From contig NC_135561.1 in assembly GCF_964340395.1 (NCBI RefSeq), forward strand, positions 23,690,986-23,754,985: a DNA stretch of 64,000 bases, given 5' to 3'. This DNA comes from Glandiceps talaboti. Its lineage: Eukaryota > Hemichordata > Enteropneusta > Spengelidae. Shown piece by piece: positions 14,989 to 29,900 of this stretch (positions are counted from its first letter, which is position 1; each line of letters starts with the position of its first letter). Below the pieces are notes generated by a model. It made no database searches. It saw only the letters and a list, made by a program, of their open reading frames with translations, and was not told where the DNA came from. The position numbers were made by a program, and so were the translations under genes.

Positions 14989-17900
14989 CCAGACAGACAG
15001 ACACTTTGCCATGCCTATAGCACTACTGTACCTTATCAGTTCAGTTGAGCTAAAAATAATGAATTGTTCGGTAGCTTTGGAAATTTTATGACAACAGATG
15101 CTGTTCAAATGTGTACACCCACATTACTATTCAGACAGACTTTTGACCTGACCTTCATCTTCAAGGTGAAATGTAATATTTGCACAATAAGTTTGCCACA
15201 CAGCACACCAGTTGGGTGGGTCTATGTGCCAGTTCTATGAAGGCTTGTTAAAATTATCACGATTTACAGTTGTACTACAACACTATTGCAATGTGCTATT
15301 TTTGGAAAGTCATGTGAATTTCATTCACTAAAGTTTGCAAAAGTATTCTTCAACACTTACAATACATGTTATAATAATAAGTCGCGGAAAGGGGGTGACT
15401 CTAATTGTTTTCATGGTAAAAAATCAAAATCAAAATGCCAATGGAACAGATTTTTAAAGAAGTTGTTGAGTTTGACGGTACAAATAAGATGAACATGAAT
15501 TCAGCATACTAACTAAACTGTTATCATGTCTGTAAATGTTGTAGCAGGAGAAGGTCGTCCCACCAATGATGATGAGGGTGCTGTCAGTAATGATACACCA
15601 GACTTAGGACCACTGACTGATTTCCATCAACTATTGGTGCTACGTATGCTGAGACCTGATAGACTTCCAATAGCAATGGCTAAATATATTAACAAACACA
15701 TGACAAGTGTCAAGTATGTAGCGCCCTCTATCAGCAGTATTGTGAGCAGTGCTGATACCACACTTGGTATTCTGATCTTGATGCCACCTTCAGGAGAGAC
15801 TCAACATTTGATAAGTTCAATGACCCTAAAGTCTCATCCAGTGGATATACTCAAACAAATAGCACAGGTTAGTGTTACACTGTCAATACATATCCTGATA
15901 TTTTGATTTAATATATGGTACTAACTAACTGTCATATTTGTAGTGAACAATCATGATTTACCAATTAACTCAAAAGGTTAATACATGGAGACTATATTCA
16001 AGACTTGATCTCTTTAATATAGACTTTAAACCTTAATATTATTTTGTGACAATGACTATAGCCAGGTGACATGTATTTGTGAGCTCACATTTACCAATGA
16101 CTATAGCCAGGTGACATGTATTTGTGAGCTCACATTTACCAATGACTATATAGCCAGGTGACATGTATTTGTGAGCTCACATTTACCAATGACTATAGCC
16201 AGGTGACATGTATTTGTGAGCTCACATTTACCAATGACTATAGCCAGGTGACATGTATTTGTGAGCTCACATTTACCAATGACTATAGCCAGGTGACATG
16301 TATTTGTGAGCTCACATTTACCAATGACTATAGCCAGGTGACATGTATTTGTGAGCTCACATTTACCAATGACTATAGCCAGGTGACATGTATTTGTGAG
16401 CTCACATTTACCAATGACTATAGCCAGGTGACATGTATTTGTGAGCTCACATTTACCAATGACTATAGCCAGGTGACATGTATTTGTGAGCTCACATTTA
16501 CCAATGACTATAGCCAGGTGTCATGTATTTGTGAGCTCACATTTACCAATGACTATAGCCAGGTGTCATGTATTTGTGAGCTCACATTTACCAATGACTA
16601 TAGCCAGGTGTCATGTATTTGTGAGCTCACATTTACCAATGACTATAGCAGGTGTCATGTATTTGTGAGCTCACATTTACCAATGACTATAGCCAGGTGT
16701 CATGTATTTGTGAGCTCACATTTACCAATGACTATAGCCAGGTGACATGTATTTGTGAGCTCCCATTTACCAATGACTATAGCCAGGTGACATGTATTTG
16801 TAGCTGTGGTATAAGTTTGGTATAAACAGACTTTTCTGATTGGTCAGTAAGTTACAGGATAATGGCATATTTTACTATTTTTAGTTATGTGAGGGCATAC
16901 TACATACAAGACTACTAAGGCACAGAATGGATAGCCATTGGGGGGGGGGGAATACTACATTCATTTTGCTAATATGATATCAGCAAGTTTATTTACTATG
17001 CTTTGATTTGATGTGAAGGCAAAGAGCATTCCAGTTGATGTGGTCAATATTGGTGAAGGTAATGAAGCTGAGATTGATATAACAATTGACATGGCTGTTA
17101 AGAATGATGGCTGGGTTATCATACAAGACCTACATCTATCAGCACCAAGATTTTACAATGAACTTAGACACCATCTCATCAGAGTTGGTAACACTGGAGG
17201 TAAGAATATACTACTCATCATACACAACCTAAAATGCAACAAATAAACATTTGTATCAATGACTTTGTGTAACAGGGTAAACATCAACAACAAAGAAACA
17301 GTGTATTAATGTCTTTGTGATAGTAAACATCAACAAATAAACAATGTACTAATGACTTTGCAATAATAAACATCAGCAAATAAACAATGTGGTAATGACT
17401 TTGCAATAGTAAACATCAACAAATAAACAATGTAGTAATGACTTTGCAATAATAAACATCAACAAATGAACAATGTAGTAATGACTGCAATAGTAAACGT
17501 CAGCAAATAAACAATGTAGTAATGACTTTGCAATAATAAACATCAGCAAATAAACAATGTAGTAATGACTTTGCAATAGTAAACATCAACAAATAAACAA
17601 TGTAGTAATGACTTTGCAATAATAAACATCAGCAAATAAACAATGTAGTAATGACTTTGCAATAATAAACATCAGCAAATAAACAATGTAGTAATGACTT
17701 TGCAATAGTAAACATCAACAAATAAACAATGTAGTAATGACTTTGCAATAGTAAACATCAACAAATAAACAATGTAGTAATGACTTTGCAATAGTAAACA
17801 TCAACAAATAAACAATGTAGTAATGACTTTGTTATTTGCATTGCAATTTAATGAAGACTAAGATTAATATCATAAATAATCATTTACAATTATGTAATTG

Positions 17901-20900
17901 AAATGTAACATAAAAAGAAGGAAAGATATCAAATAGAAGACCACTGGCCATGACTGAATACAATATTGATTGGTTGATTAATTATAATAATTAATTGATT
18001 CACTTATTCATTCATTCATTCATTCATTCATTCATTCATTCATTCATTCAAAAAAAAAGAAAAAAAGATTTGATGAAAACAAAAATGATAAAATCTATTT
18101 TATATTTCCACTAATTCTTACATTCTTTTGTATATTTCAGGACCAATGGGTTTGAATACCATTGATAAAGAGGCAAAGTCTAATTTCTGTGTATGGATAA
18201 CATCAGAACCATGCCAGGACATTCCAGCAGTATTAATACAGTCACTGCGTATTATTAGTTGGGATAACATCAGTGAGGATTTACTACATGGGGCTGCTAG
18301 TACTCAAGAGGAAGACGATGAGTTCAAAGCCAATTCTTTACAGAATGTGTTGAAAACAGGTAAGCTACAGTAAGAGAGAGAATGATTGAATCACTTTGTG
18401 GAGTCATATGGTCAAATGGTTAGAGTGGCTTGCTCACAATATGCCCTCCATTGCATGACACTTGCACAAGATTTGAAGATCAATTTTGTCCCAGTCAACC
18501 CAGTTGTATAATTTGGGACCTGGTAGGATAGAGGTTGAAATGTGAATGCTTTAATCCTGTGTACTAATACAATAAATTATATGCTCCCAGGGGACTATAA
18601 AGGACTGTTTAGGTTGCTATACACCCATGCCAGGTGTAATAATTGTCAAATTGTTTAGTGCAGTATGTACTGATATTGTGTGTTTTGTTCTATTTACAGC
18701 TATCGTGTCTGCATTGGACACAGTACCTGAAGCACAATGGAATGAAGTCCGAAACCAGTCCAGTATGATGAAAGGTGTAGTGTTTGGTATCTGTGTTATT
18801 CATGGTATACTAGTTGCCCGTCAGTCATTTGGTGCACGAGGTTTATCTCAGTGGTATACATTTACACATGTACAAATCAAGCAAGCTATAGAACTAGTCA
18901 TTGGTCAAGCACTGAAAGCACAAAATGCATCTGAAGCAACACTAGATGACATCATATATGGACTTACTCAGGTAAATATGACATCATATATGGACTTACT
19001 CAGGTAAATATGACATCATATATGGACTTACTCAGGTAAATATGACATCATATATGGACTTACTCAGGTAAATATGACATCATATATGGACTTACTCAGG
19101 TAAATATGACATCATAATGGACTTACTCAGGTAAATATGACATCATATATGGACTTACTCAGGTAAATATGACATCATATATGGACTTACTCAGGTAAAT
19201 ATGACATCATAATGGACTTACTCAGGTAAATATGACATCATAATGGACTTACTCAGGTAAATATGACATCATAATGGACTTACTCAGGTAAATATGACAT
19301 CATATATGAACTTACTCAAGTAAATATGACATAATGGACTTACTCAGGTAAATATGACATCATAATGGACTTACTCAGGTAAATATGACATCATAATGGA
19401 CTTACTCAGGTAAATATGACATCATATATGGACTTACTCAGGTAAATATGACATCATAATGGACTTACTCAGGTAAATATGACATCATATATGGACTTAC
19501 TCAGGTAAATATGACATCATATATGGACTTACTCAGGTAAATATGACATCATAATGGACTTACTCAGGTAAATATGACATCATAATGGACTTACTCAGGT
19601 AAATATGACATCATATATGGACTTACTCAGGTAAATATGACATCATAATGGACTTACTCAGGTAAATATGACATCATAATGGATTTACTCAGGTAAATAT
19701 GACATCATAATGGACTTACTCAGGTAAATATGACATCATATATGGACTTACTCAGGTAAATATGACATCATAATGGACTTACTCAGGTAAATATGACATC
19801 ATAATGGACTTACTCAGGTAAATATGACATCATAATGGACTTACTCGGGTGAATATGACATCATAATGGACTTACTCAGGTAAATATGACATCATATATG
19901 GACTTACTCAGGTAAATATGACATCATAATGGACTTACTCAGGTAAATATGACATCATAATGGACTTACTCAGGTAAATATGACATCATAATGGACTTAC
20001 TCAGGTAAATATGACATCATAATGGACTTACTCAGGTAAATATGACATAATGGACTTACTCGGGTAAATATGACATCATAATGGACTTACTCAGGTAAAT
20101 ATGACATCATAATGGACTTACTCAGGTAAATATGACATCATAATGGACTTACTCAGGTAAATATGACATCATAATGGACTTACTTGAGTATATATGACAT
20201 AATGGACTTACTTGAGTACATATGACATAATGGACGTACTCAGGTAAATATGACATCATAATGGTCGTACTCAGGTAAATATGACATCATAATGGATGTA
20301 CTCAGGTAAATATGACATCATAATGGACGTACTCAGGTAAATATGACATAATGGACTTACTCGGGTAAATATGACATCATAATGGACTTACTCAGGTAAA
20401 TATGACATCATAATGGACTTACTCAGGTAAATATGACATCATATATGGACTTACTCAGGTAAATATGACATCATAATGGACTTACTCAGGTAAATATGAC
20501 ATCATAATGGACTTACTCAGGTAAATATGACATCATAATGGACTTACTCAGGTAAATATGACATCATAATGGACTTACTCAGGTAAATATGACATAATGG
20601 ACTTACTCGGGTAAATATGACATCATAATGGACTTACTCAGGTAAATATGACATCATAATGGACTTACTCAGGTAAATATGACATCATAATGGACTTACT
20701 CAGGTAAATATGACATCATAATGGACTTACTTGAGTATATATGACATAATGGACTTACTTGAGTACATATGACATAATGGACGTACTCAGGTAAATATGA
20801 CATCATAATGGTCGTACTCAGGTAAATATGACATCATAATGGATGTACTCAGGTAAATATGACATCATAATGGACGTACTCAGGTAAATATGACATCATA

Positions 20901-23900
20901 ATGGACTTACTCAGGTAAATATGACATAATGGACTTACTCAGGTAAATATGACATCATAATGGACGTACTCAGGTAAATATGACATCATAATGGACTTAC
21001 TCAGGTAAATATGACATAATGGACGTACTCAGGTAAATATGACATCATAATGGACGTACTCAGGTAAATATGACATCATAATGGACTTACTCAGGTAAAT
21101 ATGACATCATATGGGCTTACTCAGGTAAATATGACATCATAATGGACTTACTTGAGTATATATGACATCATAATGGACTTACTTGAGTACATATGACATA
21201 ATGGACTTACTCAGGTAAATATGACATCATAATGGACTTGCTTGAGTACATATGACATAATTGACTTACTTGAGTATATATGACATTATGGACGTACTCA
21301 GGTAAACATGACATCATTATGGACTTACTCGGGTAAATATGACATAATGGACTTACTCAGGTAAATATGACATCATAATGGACTTACTCAGGTAAATATG
21401 ACATCATAATGGACTTACTTGAGTACATATGGCATCATATATGGACTTACTCAGGTAAATATGACATCATAATGGACTTACTCAGCTAAATATGACATCA
21501 TAATGGACGTACTCAGGTAAATATGACAACATAATGGACTTACTCAGGTAAATATGACATCATAATGGACTTACTCAGGTAAATATGACATCATAATGGA
21601 CGTACTCAGGTAAATATGACATCATGGACTTACTTGAGTACATATGACATAATGGACGTACTCAGGTAAATATGACATCATGGACTTACTTGAGTACATA
21701 TGACATCATAATGGACTTACTCAGGTAAATATGACATCATAATGGACTTACTTGAGTACATATGACATAATGGACTTACTCAGGTAAATATGACATCATT
21801 ATGGACGTACTCAGGTAAATATGACATCATAATAGACGTACTCAGGTAAATATGACATCATAATGGACGTACTCGGGTAAATATGACAACATAATCTACT
21901 TACTTGAGTACATATGACATAATGGACTTACTCGGGTAAATATGACATCATAATGGACGTACTCAGGTAAATATGACAACATAATGGACTTACTTGAGTA
22001 CATATGACATAATGGACTTACTCAGGTAAATATGACATCATAATGGACTTACTTGAGTACATATGACATAATGGACTTACTTGAGTACATATGACATAAT
22101 GGACTTACTCAGGTAAATATGACACCATAATGGGCTTACTTGAGTACATATGACATAATGGACTTACTTGAGTACATATGGCATAATGGACTTACTCAGG
22201 TAAATATGACATCATAATGGACTTACTCAGGTAAATATGACATCATAATGGACTTACTCAGGTAAATATGACATCATAATGGACTTACTCAGGTAAATAT
22301 GACATCATAATGGACTTACTTGAGTATATATGACATAATGGACTTACTCAGGTAAATATGACATCATAATGGACATACTCAGGTAAATATGACATCATAA
22401 TGGACTTACTCAGGTAAATATGACATCATAATGGACTTACTTGAGTACATATGACATCATAATGGACTTACTTGAGTACATATGACATAATGGACTTACT
22501 CAGGTAAAACTAACATTGATTTCATGGAATTATATATAAATATATTATGCATGTATTGCTCTTATGTCAGCAGAGTCCAAATTCTTTTCCATGCTGAGTT
22601 TGTACATAGAATAGTTGATCTATGGTATATCTACATTTAATAGGTATATATGAAATATAACAAAATCATACTTGGATGTTTTATCATAATGTGTCAAGTG
22701 GCCATTTACTTTTAGAAATCAGATTACTGTATATGTATCATGTTGATTATTGATCTCAATAATTCTTGATATTACTATAGATATAACTTTTATGCTATTT
22801 TATTTGTGATATTTATTTGTGATTTGTTACAGTTGGTATATGGGAATGTACTACAGGATGAATGGGATAAACTCTATCTTGATACAGTTGTCAATCATGT
22901 GATGTCGGCAACCAACAACCAATCAGGGAGCCTGATGCTTGGAGGTGTTACCATAGCAACACCACCAGCCAATGTGGATCCAGCTGAGTATAGTCAGTGG
23001 TTATCAGAAAAATGGGTTGATGAGGATAACACAGGGGAAGCCCTTAGTTTGGATTACAGTGTCCAGAAACAATACAATTATACCAAGTAAGTAAATGTCT
23101 GTCATAAGTGATTTTATAGAAGTCAGTCTGTTATTGTTTTTGAAACTGTAGGTACAAAAAACATGACAGAACCTTGTGATGCCTTAGTGCAACCGTGTTT
23201 GTAGTGTTTTCTGTGATTGCATTATGGGATCCACTCCTTTAAAGCAGTGCAGCTTCAATTCAGAACTTGTTATAAGCAAGTCCAAATACTAACGTAAGAG
23301 ATTTAACAGCTACTCTTATTAGCCCCAGCCCCCAGCCCCCAGCCCCCCCCCCCCTCCCCCACTACAATGGGCTCTGTCTGTCTGTAATTCATCATAACTC
23401 AGCCAATCAACATCCAATTTCTTTCAAACCTGACACACAGGTGACATCATGTGTGACATATGCATGTCAATAAAATTTTGTTTTTAGCACAACTGAACTG
23501 ATAAAGTTCAGTAGTGCAAGAGGCATGGTGTGATGTGTGTGTGTGTGTGTGTGTGTGGTGGGGGGGGGGACGACTTAAACTAAAAAAAACACCGGACTTG
23601 GTATTTGGTTGGGACATTACTTTTGGTGTCTAGTTGGAAAATTGTTAAAAGCAAACTGATTGCATCATGGTGTGTGATTTGGGTCTAAATATGTCATTTA
23701 TGGTCAAAAAACTACCAGGCAGATTTGTCTGAAAGGACAAAGACAACACAAGGGATTAAAAGACAAGTAAATAAACATTTAAAAATGTATGCAACACGAC
23801 CACGGCTATAGCAACAAGACCACAGCCATAGCAACAAGACCACGGCCATGGCAACAAGATCACAGCCATAGCAACAAGACCACAGCCATAGCAACAGCCA

Positions 23901-26900
23901 AATGATCACGTATATTACAAAGATAACATCAGAGATGGATAGGCAACTGGATAAACATTCAGCAAATGAACACCTATACCTACGTCTTGCCGCTGACCTT
24001 GGGGCTTTCTTCCGATACAGTGTGTGACCGAAGGTCACTTAATTGAAGATGGAATGCCCAAACATCTTGCTAAAGTCATTTTTAGATTTGGCATTCCATT
24101 GAGATGACATATGGCCATGTGTTGGACACTACATGCATATACAAGTTAATATATTCAATAACCCTTGACCTCTACAATAATCCCTGCATCCAAGTGTTGA
24201 CAAACACCCTTACATCACTACTACAGCTCATGGTTTATGGTAATTGTGGGTTTGATGAGAGTGTAGACATTGTCATTCACACATTTCAGTTAAGGCATTG
24301 GTGGTTATTTCTACAAGCCCCTCCTTAAGATGAATATGCATGAAAAAATTAGCTATTGTCCTCTGTTTGTGCTTGTCGCTAATGAGATTCTCTGATTGGT
24401 GCAATGTAAATACAACTAGTATGTTTTCAGTATTGTGCTGAAGAGCAAATACCCACTATTACATGTACATTGTTGGTGTTAGTATTTACTGCTACATATA
24501 TAATAACACACTTGTGTTTGGTAACACTTTTGTTATATGATCATTTACAGTGGAATGGACTTCTTGAAATATCTAGACAAACTATATGAACTGCAACACT
24601 GTGGACCTCATGATCACAGAATAAGACTAAGTATCAAGAAAGAAGTGGACACATATCGATTACAACATGCTATGGACCTTGTTGTAGAACAACTACCAGC
24701 TATGTTAGAATTAGGAGAGATACCAGATCAAATTGTCAACCAACGATATTCCTTCCCCTACCATGTACCATCGGTAGTTAGCTTAGCTACCGTCATCAGT
24801 GAAGAAATGCCAGAAACACTGGGTTATGTACTCTTGCAGGTAATGTGCTATGTACCCAGCTATTCACTGGAGGGGAGGGGAATATGTACATAGCTATTTA
24901 CTGGAGGGGAGGGGAATATGTACATAGCTATTTACTGGAAAGGGAGGGAGGGGAATACATGCCAATGTATTTACTCAAAGAAGGGGGAGGGGAATATGTC
25001 CCAATTTATTTATTGGAAGGGGAGGGAGGGGGGTGTTTACCTAGCTATTTACTGGAAGGGGAGTGTGTACCTAGCTATTTACTGAAAGGGGAGGGAAGGG
25101 GGTGTTTACCTAGCTATTTACATGTAATAACAGTATCTACTAATTCAGCTAGTTATGCTACAAAGCCTAACTTGAATACAAATACTATCTTTTGAATAGG
25201 CAGTCTACTGTTCAACATTCTTGAAAATAATAACAATACTATTCAGGTCTGTCTATAAACCTAGTGCTATCCCTAACCTAATAATATTCAGGTCTGTCTT
25301 ACTGGTCCAAACCTAGTGCTATCCCTAACCTAACCCAACTGTAATTCCCTAGCTTGTGTGCAAAAATGCATAAAACTAAAGCTGGTCCACTAAGCTTCTC
25401 TACATTATTGTGTTATCTTCTATTGTAGGAGTGTCATTGGTTGAATGCATTGCTATGTCATATCAGACAGTCATTGTATGAACTAGATAAACATCTACTT
25501 GGTGGACAATATGCTATACCAGAAGAGTTTAGTGACACTACAAGGTCATTACAAGAAGAATATGTACCAGTATCATGGGTTCATCCACTGAGTCAGCCAA
25601 CAACACATACACTAACTACATGGCTTAAAGGTTGGTTATTAGATTGGGCTCCGTTCGTCCGTCTGTGCATCTGGAGCCATTTCTCAGAAATAACTGGACC
25701 GATTTCTCTCAAACTTGGTACAAGGACAATACACTATGACATACATATATATGCATGTCAGTTTATTTTGTGATACAATGCAATATGGCCGCCAGACAGC
25801 CATTTTGTTTATAATTTTTCCATGTCCAAAGCCATTACACAGACATGCCTTAACAGATCTTATTCAAAGTTGGTATAAGGACAATGTTGTATTACATACA
25901 TATGCATGTCAATTTATGTCATGATACAATCCTATATGGCCACCGGGCAGCCATTTTTTAACAATTTTGTCATATCCATGCAGAACCATTACTCAGACAT
26001 GACTGGACCAATTTCTATATAATTACATTCACCATACAAACCAGCAACACGCACACTATACATTCATCATACAAACCAGGAACACGTACTATACAGTGAC
26101 ATTCACCATACAAACCAACAACACGTACTATACAGTGACATTCATCATACAAACCAACAACACGTACTATACAGTAACATTTACCATACAAACCAACAAC
26201 ACGTACTATACAGTGACATTCATCATACAAACCAACAACATGTACTGTACAGTGACATTCACCATACAAACCAGGAACACGTACTATACAGTGACATTCA
26301 CCATACAAACCAACAACACGTACTATACAGTGACATTTACCATACAAACCAACAACATGTACTGTACAGTGACATTCACCATACAAACCAACAACATGTA
26401 CTGTACAGTGACATTCACCATACAAACCAGGAACACGTACTATACAGTGACATTCATCATACAAACCAACAACATGTACTATACAGTGACATTTACCATA
26501 CAAACCAACAACACGTACTATACAGTGACATTCACCATACAAACCAACAACACATACAGTGACATTCACCATACAAACCAACAACACGTTCTATACCATG
26601 ACATTCATCATACAAACCAACAACACATACTATACAGTGACATTTACCATACAAACCAATAACACATACTATACAGTGACATTTACCATACAAACCAACA
26701 ACACATACAGTGACATTCACCATACAAACCAACAACATGTACTATACAGTGACATTCACCATACAAACCAACAACACGTACTATACAGTGACATTCACCA
26801 TACAAACCAATAACACATACTATACAGTGACATTCACCATACAAACCAATAACACATACTATACAGTGACATTCACCATACAAACCAACAACACGTACTA

Positions 26901-29900
26901 TACAGTGACATTCACCATACAAACCAATAACACATGCTATACAGTGACATTCACCATACAAACCAATAACACGTACTATACAGTGACATTTACCATACAA
27001 ACCAGGAACACGTACTATACAGTGACATTCACCATACAAACCAGGAACACGTACTATACAGTGACATTCACCATACAAACCAACAACATGTACTATACAG
27101 TGACATTCACCATACAAACCAGGAACACGTACTATACAGTGACATTCACCATACAAACCAATAACACATACTATACAGTGACATTCACCATACAAACCAA
27201 CAACATGTACTGTACAGTGACATTCACCATACAAACCAGGAACACGTACTATACAGTGACATTCATCATACAAACCAACAACATGTACTATACAGTGACA
27301 TTCACCATACAAATCAACAACACGTACACTGTACAGTGACATTCACCATACAAACCAGGAACACGTACTATACAGTGACATTCATCATACAAACCATCAA
27401 CATGTACTATACAGTGACATTCATCATACAAACCAACAACATGTACTATACAGTGACATTCATCATACAAACCAGGAACACGTACTATACAGTGACATTC
27501 ATCATACAAACCAACAACACATACTATACAGTGACATTCACCATTCAAACCAAAACACGTACTATACAGTGACATTCACCATACAAACCAACAACACGTA
27601 CTATACAGTGACATTCACCATACAAACCAACAACATGTACTATACAGTGACATTCATCATACAAACCAATAACACATACTATACAGTGACATTCACCATA
27701 CAAACCAACAACATGTACTATACAGTGACATTCACCATACAAACCAACAACATGTACTATACAGTGACATTCATCATACAAACCAACAACATGTACTATA
27801 CAGTGACATTTACCATACAAACCAACAACACATACTATACAGTGACATTCACCATTCAAGCCAACAACACATACTATACAGTGACATTCACCATACAAAC
27901 CAACAACACGTACTATACAGTGACATTCACCATACAAACCAACAACACGTACTATACAGTGACATTCACCATACAAACCAACAACACATACTATACAGTG
28001 ACATTCATCATACAAACCAACAACACGTACTATACAATGACATTCACCATACAAACCAACAACACGTACTATACAGTGACATTCACCATACAAACCAACA
28101 ACACATACTATACAGTGACATTCATCATACAAACCAACAACACATACAGTGACATTCACCATACAAACCAACAACACGTTCTATACCATGACATTCATCA
28201 TACAAACCAACAGCACATACAGTGACATTCACCATACAAACCATCAACACATACAGTGACATTCACCATACAAACCAATAACACATACTATACAGTGACA
28301 TTCACCATACAAACCAACAACATGTGCTATACAGTGACATTCACCATACAAACCAATAACACATACTATACAGTGACATTCACCATACAAACCAATAACA
28401 CATACTATACCGTGACATTTACCATACAAACCATCAACATGTACTATACAGTGACATTCACCATACATGTACAAACCAACAACACGTACTATACATTGAC
28501 ATTCACCATACAAACCAATAACACATACTATACAGTGACATTCACCATACAAACCAATAACACATACTATACAGTGACATTTACCATACAAACCAACAAC
28601 ACGTACTATACAGTGACATTCACCATACAAACCAACAACATGTACTGTACAGTGACATTCATCATACAAACCAATAACACATACTATACAGTGACATTTA
28701 CCATACAAACCAACAACATGTACTATACAGTGACATTCACCATACAAACCAACAACACATACTATACAGTGACATTCATCATACAAACCAACAACACATA
28801 CTATACAATGACATTCACCATACAAACCAGGAACACGTACTATACAGTGACATTCACCATACAAACCAACAACACATACTATACAGTGACATTCATCATA
28901 CAAACCAACAACATGTACTATACAGTGACATTCACCATACAAACCAACAACATGTACTATACAGTGACATTCATCATACAAACCAGGAACACGTACTATA
29001 CAGTGACATTCATCATACAAACCAATAACACATACTATACAGTGACATTTACCATACAAACCAATAACACATACTATACAGTGACATTCACCATTCAAAC
29101 CAACAACACGTACTATACAGTGACATTTACCATACAAACCAATAACACGTACTATACAGTGACAGTCACCATACAAACCAGGAACACGTACTATACAGTG
29201 ACATTCATCATACAAACCAATAACACATACTATACAATGACATTCATCATACAAACCAATAACACATACTATACAGTGACATTCACCATTCAAACCAACA
29301 ACACGTACTATACAGTGACATTCACCATACAAACCAATAACACGTACTATACAGTGACATTCACCATACAAACCAACAACACATACTATACAGTGACATT
29401 CACCATACAAACCAACAACACGTACTGTACAGTGACATTCACCATACAAACCAACAACACATACTATACAGTGACATTCATCATACAAACCAACAACACG
29501 TACTATACAATGACATTCACCATACAAACCAACAACACGTACTATACAATGACATTCATCATACAAACCATCAACACATACAGTGACATTCACCATACAA
29601 ACCAATAACACATACTATACAGTGACATTCACCATACAAACCATCAACACATACTATACAGTGACATTCACCATACAAACCAACAACACGTACTATACAA
29701 TGACATTCACCATACAAACCAACAACACGTACTATACAGTGACATTCATCATACAAACCAACAACACGTACTATACAATGACATTCACCATACAAACCAA
29801 CAACACGTACTATACAATGACATTCACCATACAAACCATCAACACATACTATACAGTGACATTCACCATACAAACCAATAACACATACTATACAGTGACA

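Noticed and set aside
16158-16745. Plus-strand ORF of 195 codons with 15-residue repeats
   Set aside because: Reads the 45-bp minisatellite; the phases of exons 9 and 10 join without it.
25631-25773. Extension of exon 15 reading GWLLDWAPFVRLCIW
   Set aside because: The sequence belongs to the dispersed F2 repeat, and the donor at 25631 gives the phase needed by exon 16.
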